This document shows, piece after piece, positions 1 through 14,400 of a DNA stretch of 64,000 nucleotides. Position 1 is the stretch's first letter; each line of letters begins with the position of its first letter. The stretch lies in NCBI RefSeq assembly GCF_021155765.1, contig NC_060116.1:17734584-17798583 (forward strand), written 5' to 3'. The notes under the pieces were generated by a model, which searched no databases, was not told the origin of the DNA, and worked only from the letters and a program-made list of their open reading frames with translations. This DNA is from Diprion similis. Taxonomy: Eukaryota; Arthropoda; Insecta; Hymenoptera; Diprionidae. The translations under genes and the position numbers were made by a program.

Positions 1-1098
1 ATCAAAACGTGCTCTCAGAATGTCCTCTGCACTTTCTGTTGCATCTGTAATATTTAAGAAGTTATGTTTGCAAATTGGTTGACTTCTTGCTTTGTGATTA
101 AAAGTTTTACTTACTACTGGACAATGTTCTGGTGTGCCGAGTCTCATGAAACACAATGATACTTGGCCCAAGTGCACTCAAGGAGCCGTTCATACCTTCT
201 CTTTGCCCAACGGCTTGTAATGCATTTTGAAAATGGTGACTGTAAGCTCGTGATGCAGCTCCAATAAATGTAAATAAGTCTCTGTGAAGTCTCTCGGAAC
301 GAGTTCTATAAACTACGATGTCAGACACTGCGAGAACTTTTAGCAACAGTCTCATTCGTTGATTTTCATGAGCTGTTATTCCTGAAAATATAGTGAGACC
401 AAGTCATTCTATAATGTTGTACTCAAATCAAAACAAGAATTAGACCATCATCTTCTATAATGGAAATACATCAACATATTATATTATTGATAAGAGATTA
501 AGTGAAGTAATATACATTAAGTGTTGCAAAACTTCCCCTGTGTTATATAATTGGATCAGAATAATTAGAAATTCTTCCTGAATCAATTATTAATGAGATT
601 CACTGATAAGTCTACCTAGCAGTCCTTCGGTATCCAAGCAAATTACTTTTAGAGTGGGATCAAACGCTGCCCAGACCCCAAGTGTACAAGAGCTTTGCTC
701 ATTTGAAGTTCGAAATATTTCTTGACCATCAAAAAATGTCTTGTTCAACGTGTGGCTCTTTCCATCCCCTGTATTGCCAAATATGGATACAACTTTTAAC
801 TTTACATTTTTACCACCACATTTTAAATTCTCAATAAATTGTTCAGTGTTTGAAACTTTGAGATGTTCTCTTCCGTCGATTAGTAAAAAGCTGTGTGATT
901 CATTTAATTGTTGCGCTGGAGATTTTTTAGGGATTGTCGAATCATGCCAGGGTGTACTTCCTCCGCTAAGCTTCTGGTTATCACGATCATTGGATGGTAG
1001 GCTATCCAAACTTTCCATTATTGCTGAACTGGTAGGCTTAATTTTGCAGGTTGGTCGCATCAGATCTTCCACATTATGACAACCCAAGGTGATCATAT
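1..1098 (-). CDS. ZFYVE1: ZFYVE1 (DFCP1) homolog, GTPase-like region, partial, with apparent frameshift
   Basis: In vertebrates this is a PI3P-binding FYVE protein of ER/Golgi membranes and omegasomes. Two exons are visible on the minus strand: 1098-616 and 381-1. They join in phase 1, restoring the glycine of DTEGLLG. The first carries a P-loop, GNTGDGKS, then the family motifs GVWAAFDP and DTEGLLG. The second continues with LLLKVLAVSD, YRTRSERLH and LGPSIIVFHET, all close to my memory of human ZFYVE1. Acceptor AG is at 1099-1100 and an ATG at 1096-1094 could start the protein, but an upstream exon is not excluded. The FYVE fingers lie beyond the left edge. After TLSSSK a stop appears, while the +1 frame is open to the window edge and still looks like the family (ESAEDILRARFD). 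Rheb lies head-to-head 2.9 kb away. Confidence 0.85.
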
Positions 1099-2800
1099 CT
1101 AAGGTAAGAAGGTAAATACAAAACAAATAAAATATGCTCAAGTATAACATCTATGTCCATTAGAAAAAATTCAAAATTTTCGATAGATACCATGTAGTTT
1201 GTACACGTATCAGTATATTCTACTTAATGAAGTGGAAAATCTTACACTATTGCAGTAGTGTCTAATTGTCCTAATCTAAAGTATATTATCCAATATGACA
1301 TAGAGATGGTAATTGATGAGTAATACATATCGAAGGTATTGTTCGCACACTTCTATGCTTGAGCAATGACTCTTAGAGAAGGAATTGAAAACACACGCTC
1401 AACCACATCATCAATGCATACACGACTTCATTTAAACACAACATACAATGTCTTCGAGACTTAGGCTCCGTTCCATTTGGTACAAGCATACCCTAGTACC
1501 ATACTTGTCTATGACGTTGTACAATATTTATAATATGTAATTATTTACATAGATGTGTTAGACAGTTATGCTTAATATGTCTTTAGCAAAAGCAAGTACG
1601 CATCAAGTATACTTCTCTTAGCAACTGGGACACAGCCACAGAATCGTCTTAATAACCGCAGCGTAAACAATTTGTCAGTTTTGTTTTTTTAAAGTGATTA
1701 TATTCATGGATACAGAGAAAATGTGAAGCATAGAATTTCGGAATAATCATCAATTGATTAAATGATCACATTTTTAAATTTCGGGAACTTCCTGTTACAT
1801 ATTTCGTTTATGAGGTACCTGTCATAGTTCAGACCCAATTATTACACTACTATAAAGTAGAGTGCTAGGTAAGCGTGACAGAAACATGACAAGAGCGAAA
1901 TTAATTTGCCGAAACGTAGCTAACGTTTGGAGCATGGTGTACTTGAGGATGACATGTCAGATGAGTGCTTAATTTATTGCAGTTAACTGTATGTGTAAAT
2001 AGTGCTGAAGTTGTCATATGACTAGAATGGCATGCAAAAAATATCAGTTTAAATTACGAGCTTCACATTAAAATTGATAGATATGAATATCTTGATAATA
2101 TGAATTGAAATAATCGTATTTAAGTTAGTAAACAATCGCAAGTACTTGAACATTTCTAGTAGAGAGGAGACGGATAAACTGTCGGCGGGATAAAGCAAAG
2201 TGCGTATGAATGTACAGCCACAGTAACGGCATCTGTCGCCCCCGCGATAGGCAACCGAACTCACACCATCAACGTAGCACTCTATTTCTCACATTTGTCT
2301 GGATTTTCATGGGTGGCGGAATGTTGCCGCAGTATTTCACTACCTAGTTATTGACCAATAGGAATACCAATGAAATAGGTAATTTGCATTCTGCATGCTC
2401 CACGTAGCACTTCCCTGCTTTGTTGGCATTCGTTCCTATCAGTCAAAAACCCGGCAGCAAAGTACTGCGGCAGGATCATGCCACCTGTGAAAATCCAGCC
2501 TAAATTGGCGTGTAACTTCAGTTGCCTGTCTCAGAAGCGAAAGATTCCGCGACCGAGCTCCATATACTTACCCACTCATTAACAACCGAAAGAGTTGATT
2601 CTTTTTTTAATCATATGTAAGTCGTTCGTAGGTGTTTCTAAGTCGTTTCCCGTCGTTTGTAAGTCAATAGTTCATTTGTTGTTTATTAAAACAAATTTGG
2701 CTAGGGAATTCGCGTGATGCTGCAATTTGCGATCGAATTCACTTCTACGTGACGTCACGTGCCTAGAATATGCTAATTATATGGAGCTTCGTAACCGTGG
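1099..2800. other. ZFYVE1 upstream spacer
   Basis: No exon with a recognisable product was seen. The sequence is AT-rich except for a more GC-rich stretch at about 2180-2580, which could be the promoter or first untranslated exon of ZFYVE1; no direct signal proves this. A TGACGTCACG palindrome (CRE-like) lies near 2749-2758. Confidence 0.4.
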
Positions 2801-2804
2801 AGGT

Positions 2805-3510
2805 GCAGTAATATTCATTATTGCCTTCCTCTTACGGCTTCTTTGTTTCTGGTCTTAAACGAAATGCAAGTTCGATTCTGTACGAATTATATGACAATGA
2901 CTCCCAATCTCCCATGTCTGGACTTATGGAGCACAGACCACGGTCTTACATACAGGTCTGGGGACTCGTCGAAATTTGCGTGGTGGGGGAAGTACGCTTA
3001 TGCTGCAGTTTTTGTTTTTCAGCGCTACCGCTAGTTGGCACTAATGGTGAAGTAATGTTCGCAGACATAACCTCAAATGTCTCAAACAATAAGTGGTGTG
3101 CGATGACGAAGTTATAATGGCACACGTTATTCTTAAAAATATATAACCATGTATGATTTATGCGATTTTCACTATTTTTACGTACATTTGGACCACGTCA
3201 TTTGCAAAGTTTGAGAAATTTGAGGTTATGTTTGCGAACATTACTTTACCATTAGTGCCAACTAGCGGTAGCGCTGAAAAACAAAAACTGCAGCGTAAGC
3301 GGACTTCCCCCACCACTAGAGTCCCCAGACCTGTATAAGACTTAAAGCATATACAGTTATGCTCCAAGGTATAAGACCGTGGCCAAACCTGTAACAAAAC
3401 CGTGGCATCTACAGTCATTGTCACATAATGCGTATAGTATCGCTCGCATTCTGTTTCGAACCGGAAAACAAGTTAGCCGTACAACCCACGGCAAATATGA
3501 ACATTACTGT
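2805..3510. mobile_element. Foldback (palindromic MITE-like) element
   Basis: Two arms of about 280-340 bp are imperfect inverted copies. Left-arm sequence such as the stretch at 2998-3060 recurs as reverse complement at about 3235-3300, and the outer ends CAGTAATATTCAT (near 2806) and AACATTACTG (near 3500) match in inverse. The small ORFs read in either arm are by-products of the repeat. No transposase is present, so it is a non-autonomous element. The exact ends and target duplication are not certain. It sits between the divergent ZFYVE1 and Rheb genes. Confidence 0.75.
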
Positions 3511-3990
3511 ATGATACGAGTATAATATGCACAAAGCCAATATCCGAACTCATTCGGGTTTGAGGATTCAGTGCATTTCCGAAAACACCCGTTCTTACTT
3601 ATTGCGATAGGAAAAACCACGAATGCAATTCACGTGCAGTCTACGGACGGTACGACAGATTCTTGAAACAGTCCACGAATAGCTGCCATCATGAAATCCC
3701 AGTAGTCATTCTGAACATATCTTCACACGCGTCTCACACTCATATTCACTTGTGTTAAATGTGTGGTCCGTACTTTAAGTAGAATGCATTAATCTCTTCA
3801 GTTAATCTCAATTAATCTTCAAAGACGAAGTTTGTACGGTTCATCACGGTTGGTTCATATTGGGATTTTTACAAATATAATTTCGCTCCTTGTAACGGTT
3901 AATTATTGAAATCAAGTACTAGATTGTAGAAATTTATTCGTGAAATTTTAACCTGTTATGGCCCATTGTCAGTTTATAAATTCATGAAGA

Positions 3991-5663
3991 ATGCCATCAA
4001 AACAGAGAAAAATAGCCATTATGGGCTACAGATCAGTAGGTGAGCTAAAAGTTTTTATAATTTTATTTCACTATCTCATATAATTAATATACATTCTTGT
4101 TAACTAAATAAATACTTAATTTATTTCCATTCCCATGCAAGAATGTTGCGCGCCTATTTACTCTCATTTAACTTCCTTGTATTCACTTTACTTCGTCAAT
4201 TTTTAAGGAAAATCATCCCTCAGCATACAATTCGTCGAAGGGCAGTTCGTCGATTCGTATGATCCAACAATTGAAAACAGTAAGAATTCTCAAATCAGTC
4301 ATTATTTAGTTTAATCTGTTCTACCGTAAGTTTTGCCAGCATGTTACTATTCTTATTATTAATGCTGAGTTCATTATTACTTTTTGAGAATAAAAATTTC
4401 GTTAAAATCACTTGGCAACTTTTATAACAAAAATGCAAATATTTCAGCATTTACCAAGAGCACCCGTGTGAATAGTCAAGAATATGAAGTAAAATTGGTA
4501 GATACAGCTGGTCAAGATGAATACAGCATATTTCCTACCCAGTACTCCATGGACATACATGGATATGTGTTGGTCTACAGTATAACAAGTGCAAAAAGTT
4601 TCGAAGTTGTACAGATAATCTACGACAAGCTATTGGACATCACAGGCAAAGTGCAGTATGTAACTTTATACTACACCTATATTCTTCTTTCCACACCTCA
4701 AAATCTGAAGCCCTACCTTTGTGAAATGCAATATTTTACATTCCTTAATCAATTTCATCAGTTGATAACAGACGAGTGAAAACCATGGATATCTACGAAT
4801 TCATCTAACATACCCATTACTTGTCACTGCTCCCTTCATAATTAATGAAAATTTTTCTAAATACAATTGAATTATGGTGTTGCAGCGTGCCGATCGTTCT
4901 GGTTGGTAATAAAACTGATTTACACATGGACCGAATGATATCAACCGATCAGGGGAAGCGTTTAGCAGAGACATGGCACGCCGCTTTTTTAGAGACAAGT
5001 GCAAAACAAAATGAGGTAGCTCGAAATCCATTACTCTTTTAATTAATAAGTACAGGTAATGAGCGATGCTCATAGAGGTTTGCTAGCTTTGTCACTGTAG
5101 AAAACATTCGGGACTAGTTTCGGACCTAGTCGGCCTTTCTCTACAGCTGCGCCGTGTGGTTTCCCACAAAATCTATAAACTGACGCATTTGCTTATGTTT
5201 TCGTTGATTATTCATGAACGATGCAAACAAAGTGAAGCACTTTTTTTCATACAACTTTCTGAATATGTTCTCTATAGTTTCAACACTACTATGCTTAACC
5301 TTCTTTCTAAGCGAATCTTCTTAATATTTGTTCTTGCCACATTTTAAGAAAATAATGCCGACATGGTATTACTATTTATAAATTTCTACTCACTCTACTA
5401 ATTTATTCCACACGTGAAGATTTGAACTTTGCAAATTGTTTTGATACTTTACCTTATATTCTCGAGATTCACATTGTATTAGATATTTTTCTAATATACA
5501 TCTTGGCCGAATAATCATATGGAAGAGACTTATTGCTTTAATATAAAATATTATTTTGTTTGGAATGTTTCAGTCTGTTGCAGATATTTTTCACACATTG
5601 TTGGTTGAGATTGAGAAAGCTGACGGCAATGTACAAGAAAAGTCTAATTGTATTATCTCCTGA
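3991..5663 (+). CDS. Rheb: Rheb small GTPase
   Basis: Ras-family GTPase that activates mTORC1 on lysosomal and other endomembranes. Exons: 3991-4039, 4208-4279, 4448-4655, 4886-5015, 5574-5663. The phases chain and give 182 residues (human Rheb has 184). The P-loop GYRSVGKS is at residues 12-19, with the Rheb-typical Arg where Ras has Gly12. The switch I segment DPTIENT is at about 35-41, DTAGQDE at 59-65, NKTD at 118-121 and SAK at 148-150. The C-terminus is CIIS, a CaaX box for prenylation. The start is the first ATG, giving [17 protein letters not shown], as expected for the family. The last intron is the longest (558 bp). No defects were seen. Confidence 0.96.
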
Positions 5664-7869
5664 ATTTTGTAGCTAAAATATTTGTCCGCCGTTACCTTAT
5701 TCCGATCCCTTTTTTATTTGAGCACTTCTTCCTTTAACCATTTATAAATCAACAAGCTTTTTATCTTGTCAGAAACTCTGATAACTAGGAGTAATAATGA
5801 GCTATTTGATTAAGCACTGTAATTATTTTCTACACTGTAAGAAAGCGAAATAAAACGATCCTCTCTTGAGTGACATATACCAGTATTAGATACTGATTTG
5901 CTCTTTGTTAAGCTAACGTAACACAACCTACGGTATAACATAACTCGTGATTCACAATTCTGTAGCAAGGCTAAATGTATGCAATTCAAGTCGTTTAAAA
6001 ATCTACTAGCGTAAATTTGAAGAAATGTTTTGACTGTCAAGGGCAGGGGGGATTTAAATTATTATACAATTTTGACTTTACTCACATTTTGTCGTGCCGA
6101 ATATACTGTTTCAATTGATTGTGAGGTAAAGACTAGTGACAGGCACTGGTAATTTTGTATCAATTATGAACATTGGACTTTTATAATTTGCATTATTTTT
6201 TTTTTTCAAAGAAAATCTGTCATGTGTATGTTCGTTACGTCCTGAATTTGGAAATTGATTATTCCTTAAAAATGAAGTTCCAGTTTTAGAAAATTTTTTC
6301 AGACAAACACACACGTGTTCTAGACATTTGTTTCTCTTAGTGTAAAGCACTTGTGAGATAAAACACTAATATCCAGTTTTGAAACACGTTATTATGGCGG
6401 CTGATGGATGACAAAGAGGATATTGAAAAGTTATTGCTGCTGCTGCAATTTTCAGAGCAATTACCTCACGCCAGGCACTCCACACAAATCAAAACTAATT
6501 CTTACATTGTCGGGAGTGTTATCTCCTAAATGGTGTTGCCAAACATGACAAGGAAAATGTAAAAATTAATATATTTTGATCTAGTGTATTGTGAATTATG
6601 TAATGAAGTACAATAAAGTAATATTATTTGAAAAGAATTTATAACTATTGTACAATTAATTATTTTCATCTGATGAATAACATTTTGTATAAGTTGCAGA
6701 TTGAGCAGAAAATAGGTAATAATTTTCCGATATACATATGCAATCAAGTTATGAAAGTGAATGGTACAGGCTCAATCACGCATGAATAATATATAATTTA
6801 TAATCAACGGATGCTAGAGTGTAAACTTTGTGCGAAGAAGAAACACATTTTAGGAAATGATTATTAATTAACGAAGACACTCGAATCATAATGAACATGA
6901 AAGATACAATTTATTCATAATTTGTGGAATATATAAGTTTACATAGAAAGGACACTTTTCACGAAAATGCGACTGCCAATATTAGCAGGATAAACATATA
7001 TCCATAAAACAGCTTATGTTATCTTATTGTTGACTTAAATTCCTTAGAAAGCACATTTTGTGGCCTTTCAATCATAACATGTGGTGTTATTTCTTGGTTG
7101 TACGCGGCGAGCACTGATTGCAAGTTCGGTTTTTCTAGTTGTTGACGAATACAAACATATAACGTGAATAAGCCAAAAAAACCGTGCTCAGATTATACAT
7201 ACTGCACTAAGCAAGATATGGCCATTCAAGCATTTCAAGGCTAAATGTATTAGTCGTAAAATATCGACACTTGCGAAAAAGCTATAAAATATATTCTGAT
7301 AAGGTACAAAAAGATTTCAATTTTACAGGTAGTTAGTTTAAGCCCCAAATTTACTTATAGCTATTTAACTTATTAACACATTTTGTTTGTGCTGACATCG
7401 ATTCTGGCGACTTGAAAACTGCCGAGAATAATGTTAGTAGTTGCAAACCGTGTGGCACAAACTTTATTGTACATCAACTTTGTGGAAGATCATATACAAG
7501 TGGTTAATTTATTCAACATTATGACAACTCAAAGTTCATAGGCAATATCATACTGCTATTTTACTTCTTTTTTTTTGGTCTGGAATTTACTACACGTTTT
7601 GATAAGCGATAGAAATGGGAGTAAAATTTTATCCAACGAAATGCATTAATTCGGACGTTTGATAAAATCTATGAACGATTACAATGAATTCATGTCTTAC
7701 AAAAATAATCATACATTTAATCCAGACACGGTTCAGTGTATAAATATATCCACGTATAAATTCAGAGATTTTTAACGGATTACTGTTCAATCGATATGCA
7801 CAAAGTAGACGTATGACTTCACGGTAATTCGAATCTAATAATATGTATATGTAATATGAAAACGAAACC
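5664..7869. other. Rheb 3' flank, no gene seen
   Basis: AT-rich DNA. The first part is probably Rheb 3' UTR. Short ORFs show no codon structure or family resemblance. Confidence 0.5.
5849..5854 (+). promoter_or_regulatory. Candidate Rheb poly(A) signal
   Basis: AATAAA lies 186 bp after the Rheb stop codon. In such AT-rich DNA this hexamer is common by chance, so usage is not shown. Confidence 0.35.
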
Positions 7870-8480
7870 TATGGTGCATTTTATGTCAACTCGATTAGGT
7901 CCTGACCCCACTTATTTTTTTTTTTTTGGCGAAATTTTTTACATCTTTCTGAAAAATCCCCTATGAGCAATTACCCCTAGTAGTAGCCCCACTAGCTACG
8001 GGGTTGAATATCGTGAAAAAACATCGTAATTGTGAAATCAGGAAAATACCTACCAAAAATGGAGTATTTTGTCTCGATAATTATGGCACAACTTTACTTT
8101 TCGGGAGATCATGAAAGAGTTTTCGATGACTGAAATAATTTGAGATTTAATTTTAATGATTAATATAGCATTTTTTCCCGTTTTCGTTCTTCGAAAAATG
8201 CTGTAGGTGACTAGACACGTAGGATGAAATTGTTTACCATTACGGGTTTTTGTGTCAAAAATTATTGGAACAAAATACAGCATTTTTAGTACGTTTTCAA
8301 ATTTTACAAGTAATACGTTTTTCACGAGTCTTGACGATTATTGCTTAAAGAGAATTGTGCAGAGAAATGTGAAATTAAATTTTGGGGTTTCCGAGGTCTT
8401 ACGATAGCCGTAAAAAATTTTAGGACGAACAAAATATATGAGTGTCAGGACCTGGTCGAGTTGACATGGAATGTTCCATA
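7870..8480. mobile_element. Foldback MITE with about 40-bp terminal inverted repeats
   Basis: The ends are inverted copies: the left end TATGGTGCATTTTATGTCAA (7870 on) matches the reverse complement of the right end TATGGAACATTCCATGTCAA, and the similarity runs on through GGTCCTGAC. Interior parts also pair; for example the stretch near 8055-8110 matches the complement of about 8225-8290. The ends fit a TA target, as for Tc1/mariner-type MITEs. There is no coding capacity. Confidence 0.7.
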
Positions 8481-11400
8481 TGTGTAACGCAGATTTTTAT
8501 GTTACCATCTATAAGTTTTTTAGTAGAATCATTTAGCTTCACAGTAAAATAATCTCGAAAGTTTGAAACTTAATTTTCAAATCGGGCTATCAAATCACTA
8601 TTGGTTACAAGCATAAACAAAAATGGACTAATTGACTTGTGCAAAAAAAAAAAAAATGATTCTAATATCTCTAACTCAAATATAAACTTCAGTAGATAAA
8701 ATATATATACATTTTATTTCTTTGCCTCGTCACTATTACAATATCAAAAAATTATGAATGACTGTATATCTTTGAAAATAATCACAATCTAGCTGATATT
8801 TGCATTTGATATTTTAAATCCTGACTAGGAATATTTCAAAATTATGGAAAATGTGTCATTCTAAAACTACTTATTGAGTAACATATATTGGGCAGATATT
8901 GAACATCGACAGAACACACAAAGATAAAAATTACAAATGGAAATGCCAAGGCTAGGCAACTGGTATTACTCTAGTTCGTGTTAGATGTTATTTCTTGCTA
9001 ATCATTACTAAAAATAAATTAAAATAATAGAAACAATTAATAAATCAGTTCTTATTTCTCCTTTTCTATAACCCTCACTTCAAACCGTTATCACCAACCC
9101 TTCATGGCTCTCACATGGTCCATTTTTGTAATCTCAAAAACGCAGTCCATTCCCCAATATGACATTGCCTAATGCTTAACACGTTATGCATACTATTAAC
9201 AAAATTACCGTATCTCATATATATACATATAAAGCATACCTGATCTAAAAATCCAGATTATTTGCGATTCAAGTTGGTTCCACCATCAAAATAACTATCG
9301 TAAGATACATTTGTCAGTCAAAATGACCAAATACTGCAAACAATAGGTATTCACATTGGACGCTCATCAATTGTTGACACTGTGCAAACTACAAATACTT
9401 GAGACTTCACTATTAACCTTTTTCACTGTTAGTGGTACAATCTAGTACATTTATTCACGAGAAATAAATTGTTCGTAATATTTACACATTTATTGCACAT
9501 GAAATCATTATTAAAACTTAACAGGTGCATGAAAATTATATTTTCTTGAAACCATTAAACGAGATATTAGTTGCATGTTCCTCAATCAAATTTTCATACA
9601 CGTGACACTTTCAATAACTAATTCAGTTTCAATATATTTCCTGTAATTTTCCATAAAAATTCAATTTATTGATATATTATTGTAATATAATCGTTGTGTA
9701 GTATAGTGTATGTGTGTATGCATAGTGGTCCACGTATTGAGTATTATTATATTTTTCTTCAAAGAATACGGTTTCAACGAGTTGTTGATGCAATTGCATT
9801 GTTGCCAAATATTTTATACAATCATTATAACCATCGCACAGTTGTTAAGTTTTACAACAATACCTATCGTATTATAATTGAAAAGAACTTCCTATAATAC
9901 ACAAATAATCTTTCCCTAGAGTTATACAAATTGCTTGCTGTACTAAGTTTTTCTAACAAAAAATTTAAAATTTCCAACAGTAAGAATAATTTTCACGCCA
10001 TTGTATGCAATACAGTGGAAATCAATTCATGTTTAATTCAAAGAAAAGGCTGATATTTAAATACTTTGATTGAGGATTTCCTAAGGCCCAATTATTCCAT
10101 ACGTTTAACATTCATCCGACAACTAGCTGTTTTCTATTCACGTATAGACACTGAATACTAACAAAAGACATTCCACACTTAAGAATTACCAAATTCCCAA
10201 CAATTCTAATAATCTTGCGGATAATTTGTTGTTTTTCATACTTGGGTACACAGGTACTAGCACCTAACCATATTTAAATCTGACAGCTGTATGTAATGCT
10301 GTGATACTAATAATACATTCACAAAATTAAAATTGAATTTTGTACAACGAACCATTGATCAAATATTACTTGAAAAAAGTGAAAAAATGTTAGCATGATA
10401 GCTCTTAACAAAAAATGCACTCTCTAACTAGATTACGTAGGCTGTATTATTTGTATTCGATGTATATTGAAATCTTTCACGACTAAACAGAATGATGTGT
10501 TCATCTTATTTACAATTGTGACAATTAGCGTCGAAGAGTAGACGCAAACAACAAATAATTCAATTTACAATATTTATTCTAAAATGTCGAGCAATCTTTC
10601 GACTGTGAGAATAATTATCATTTTGTAGTTTTCCCTGACAATATAGAGCAGATGCGAACAAATATACAATTAGGTACGTATGCTTATTCAGCTGGCCATA
10701 TTTCGTCCGCAATCGCTGATTATGCAAATGCTTGTCATATAAGTTACTAACCTATCGTAACGAACAGAAGTGATACATATGCAACATCAGCTAAATAAAT
10801 TGGATCGAAGTTACAACGAAAAAAAAAAAGATTCCTTCGAATTACATTAATAAAGCTCTTCCCTTAGATAATTTAGCAATGACTCGTCCAAATCTATTCT
10901 ATCAGTTCTTTATAACAATATTTCTATACTTAATACTGGTCCATGAAACTAGAAAATGACCGTCCAACATATATTTATGATATGCGCTTACAATTTGTAA
11001 TTGTAATGTAGAAACAATTATTATATTATATTGATACATTATATAATATAATATCCCCATATACAGTATTATGTATTGTGTGTGTTTAATGTTTTTCTAC
11101 TCCATGTGTGCAGGTGTGTGTGTGCTAGATATTTCTACAATTAGTATTCTTATAAACCAGACTTGTCATTTTACATTGAGCCATCTATTACAATTACCTT
11201 GGAAGGCAAAGCTACCAGTTGACCGTTTTCAAATTTATTCGTTGCAGAAAAATATTCAACAGGGTATGTGCAAGCCACATAATTCATTAATCACAAACAA
11301 GGATCGTTTCAATCTTCCACTAATATGAACTCAACTCTGAAAGATGTGTCAACAAATTCCACGGAAACAAATATGTAACGACTTAGAATGTTATGAAAAT

Positions 11401-14400
11401 CTTGCATATCTCTACTAAAGAATACAACCGAAAGTAGATAAAGAATGGTCACCTTTCAGAAAAGTCCTATTGAGTGGTTTTTGGTTTTATCACCACAGCC
11501 AAAAAATATACTACGTATGATATGTTCAACATACATTCAATATGTAAGCAATGCGTAATATAAGCATATGATTTTACCCTTGGTGATAGGGATTGCAAAA
11601 ATTTTTACACCTCGCAATGATCCTTGTATCTATCGCTTGGCTAATGAAATAGCGATTTTTGATATTTCTAATTGTTCTTCGCTTTCTTCCTTTCTTTTCC
11701 CTGTTACTTTCAACGGTCAACTGCTTGCATTAACACATTTCGCATCATAGAAATATTGAAGAGAATCTCAACAGATTCAAACAGAGTTACAAGAAACATA
11801 CGAAGTTTCTGCAGACTCATGGCCTGGGCTAAACTATCAGAATATACAACACCAGACAATCATAGTAATACCGATTAATCAGAGTTACATCAAACGAATC
11901 AGACGTCACAGCGATAATCATTAAACATTATTTAAATTCCTACATGTAATTGGCAAGTTTCAACAAATAGAAAATACTGGAATAAAATATCAATGTGTTG
12001 AATATTATGTGTGCACCCACATAGATGTGCTGGCGTTGTAACGTCTGAACAAGTATACACTTACGCCTTGAAAATTGTTCTAGCTTAAATATAGATACAG
12101 GTCATTCTTGCCGATATTATAGCTTAACATTGGTCATTTTTGTTCAATATTAATTTACGTATTCATATTATAATATATATTAAATATTTTTGTTAATGTT
12201 CTTACATATTTAGTAATATCACATGCAATTAAAATAGGATTGTCGGACATGTACCTACTAGCGCTATGCTATATCAATTCGATATTACCATTAAATGTTA
12301 CTTGTATAATGACCATTAGGTTATGTTATGTTATGTTATATTATATTATATTATATTATATTATATTATGCAGGCCTGGCTCTTTTATCTCTCCATTTCA
12401 TAATAACATTTTTAAAATTCTATTTTTCTTCCTATTTTCATATCTCGTTGAACATTTGCATTTCATAATCTATGAACCATCTAGAAGTATAATACTAAAG
12501 CCAAAAAAATGCACGGAAGCTGGTTGGAACATTATTACATGTTATTTGCTTTGTGTTGCATGGTAAAGAAAAATGTCAATCCATTGTTACTCGGAGAGAT
12601 GTTGTGGCCACCCTGTAACACGCGAGACTAAGTAACAAACAGCTAACAAACTAACACCCTGCTATGTATTTGACACCTATGGACATTACAATCAGTTGAC
12701 GTTATCGACCGTTAGGCGTAAGCCTGGGCATGCACAGGTCATTGTGCGTGCAAGTGGGTTTGGATATCTCATTGTCGGTTTAAGTACTATAGCTGCTGCG
12801 TGCTAAATATATTTATAATAACTGCTTAATGGATTTATAGTATTTATGTTATGCAATGATACTTAATTTTAAAGTTGAAAACTTTTACAATCAGATTCCA
12901 ATTGATAATAATATCCAGTAGGCAGTTTCTTTAAAGTAGTTAGAAGGTATTTAAGTTATATGGTAGGGAGTTGAGTATAATGTACAGTATTGGCATAAAA
13001 GTTATCACAGTTAATATTCTGCAAATGCCAAAAGGAAACTTTCTGAAGCAAGGCGCCCAAATTGCCGCTCACATTTGTGTTATGCTTCTATTTTGTTAAT
13101 CAGCTATTTCTTAGCCCATTTAATTTTCGACGCCTTTTGTCATTTGACGATTAAATCTAGAGCTTGCTACTATTGTTTTTCTCTCAGCTTCTTTTCACAA
13201 ATTGACCATTTCTCTACCGCTACGTTGAATCTCATATTCATCTATTCAATGAAAATATTTATATATACATAAGCAAAAGCCTTGTGTGATAATTTACTAG
13301 CGGACGCAAGATTGAATCATAAAAATTTAAAAAACTGAGCAGTCTGTAGTAACTGCAATATGTACGGTTCTTGTATGCGTATACTGAAAACGTGCGGTAT
13401 GTTACCAAGATAACTGATGAAATGAATGTACCAAATTATGACGATCCTCGGGAATTTGTAAGTAACCTTTTGAAATTTGATCATCAAAGAGTTACCCTTT
13501 AGATTCTACATCACTACAACGAATTCGGATACATCCCGATCCCCGACTTTTGTGTAGCTACAAGTTGTATGCAAAATCTGTGGCAAAATTTCGTATCAAA
13601 TATGCTGTATGTAGTACAATACACGAGCGACAAACTCAACAAAATTTAGGAATTTAGAGGCTAGACTTACTTTGTATATAGATGGAATTTCAGAGATTAA
13701 ACTTCGTCTCAGATATTCACTATATTTAGCATTATATGCCATCACTCAATTGTCAATATAATAATATATGTATAGTGTAGTGGACAGCATTTGGATTGCT
13801 TTGCGACGTCAATATCAATTACCTTGCTACATTCATCAAACGAACTACATTCGTAATAAATTCATGTTAGTTGAAAATACTTCTTAAAAATCGCATGAAA
13901 ATTAGTTAAATGTCACACTTTTCGGGTCGTAATTAGGAAAGGCCACATATATCTATTCTAAAAATTCTATCTAGCATTTTAACTATTTTTTTTCTTTGTA
14001 ACATTCCATCTACTAGACAACTTTCTTCACATCTATAGACGAAAATTGACAATTGCCCTAATAATCTAAATACTTGTAACAACTCAGACGTCAAAGTATT
14101 ACGGAAATCTAACGGCAAGTGAAGACGACGGTTATAACTTAATTTTTTAGCACAGTAAAGATATTTTAAGGGTTAATAGTCAAAAAGTGGCGTGCTTTAT
14201 GATCAAATTCTCAATAATTCAAATTCCAAGTACTATACTAGAGATGGAAAATTGTTTAATTCTAGTAATCGTTTGCAGACCTGAAATGTCCAGCCTTGAA
14301 AATTGTACAAATTCCTAACTGTTCGTGAAATACTCAATGCTTCGTTGATATGCAAATCCGACCTAGAAGCTGACCCTGGTAAGTTCGTTCACATATTACT

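Noticed and set aside
90-114. 25-bp GT-AG micro-intron in ZFYVE1
   Set aside because: Far below known insect intron sizes; a frameshift or assembly error explains it more simply, though not excluded.
2821-3424. Overlapping ORFs of 60-98 residues
   Set aside because: They mirror each other across the foldback element, so are by-products of the repeat.
12240-12566. 108-residue ORF with hydrophobic stretches
   Set aside because: Runs through a TTATA microsatellite; hydrophobicity reflects AT-rich sequence.
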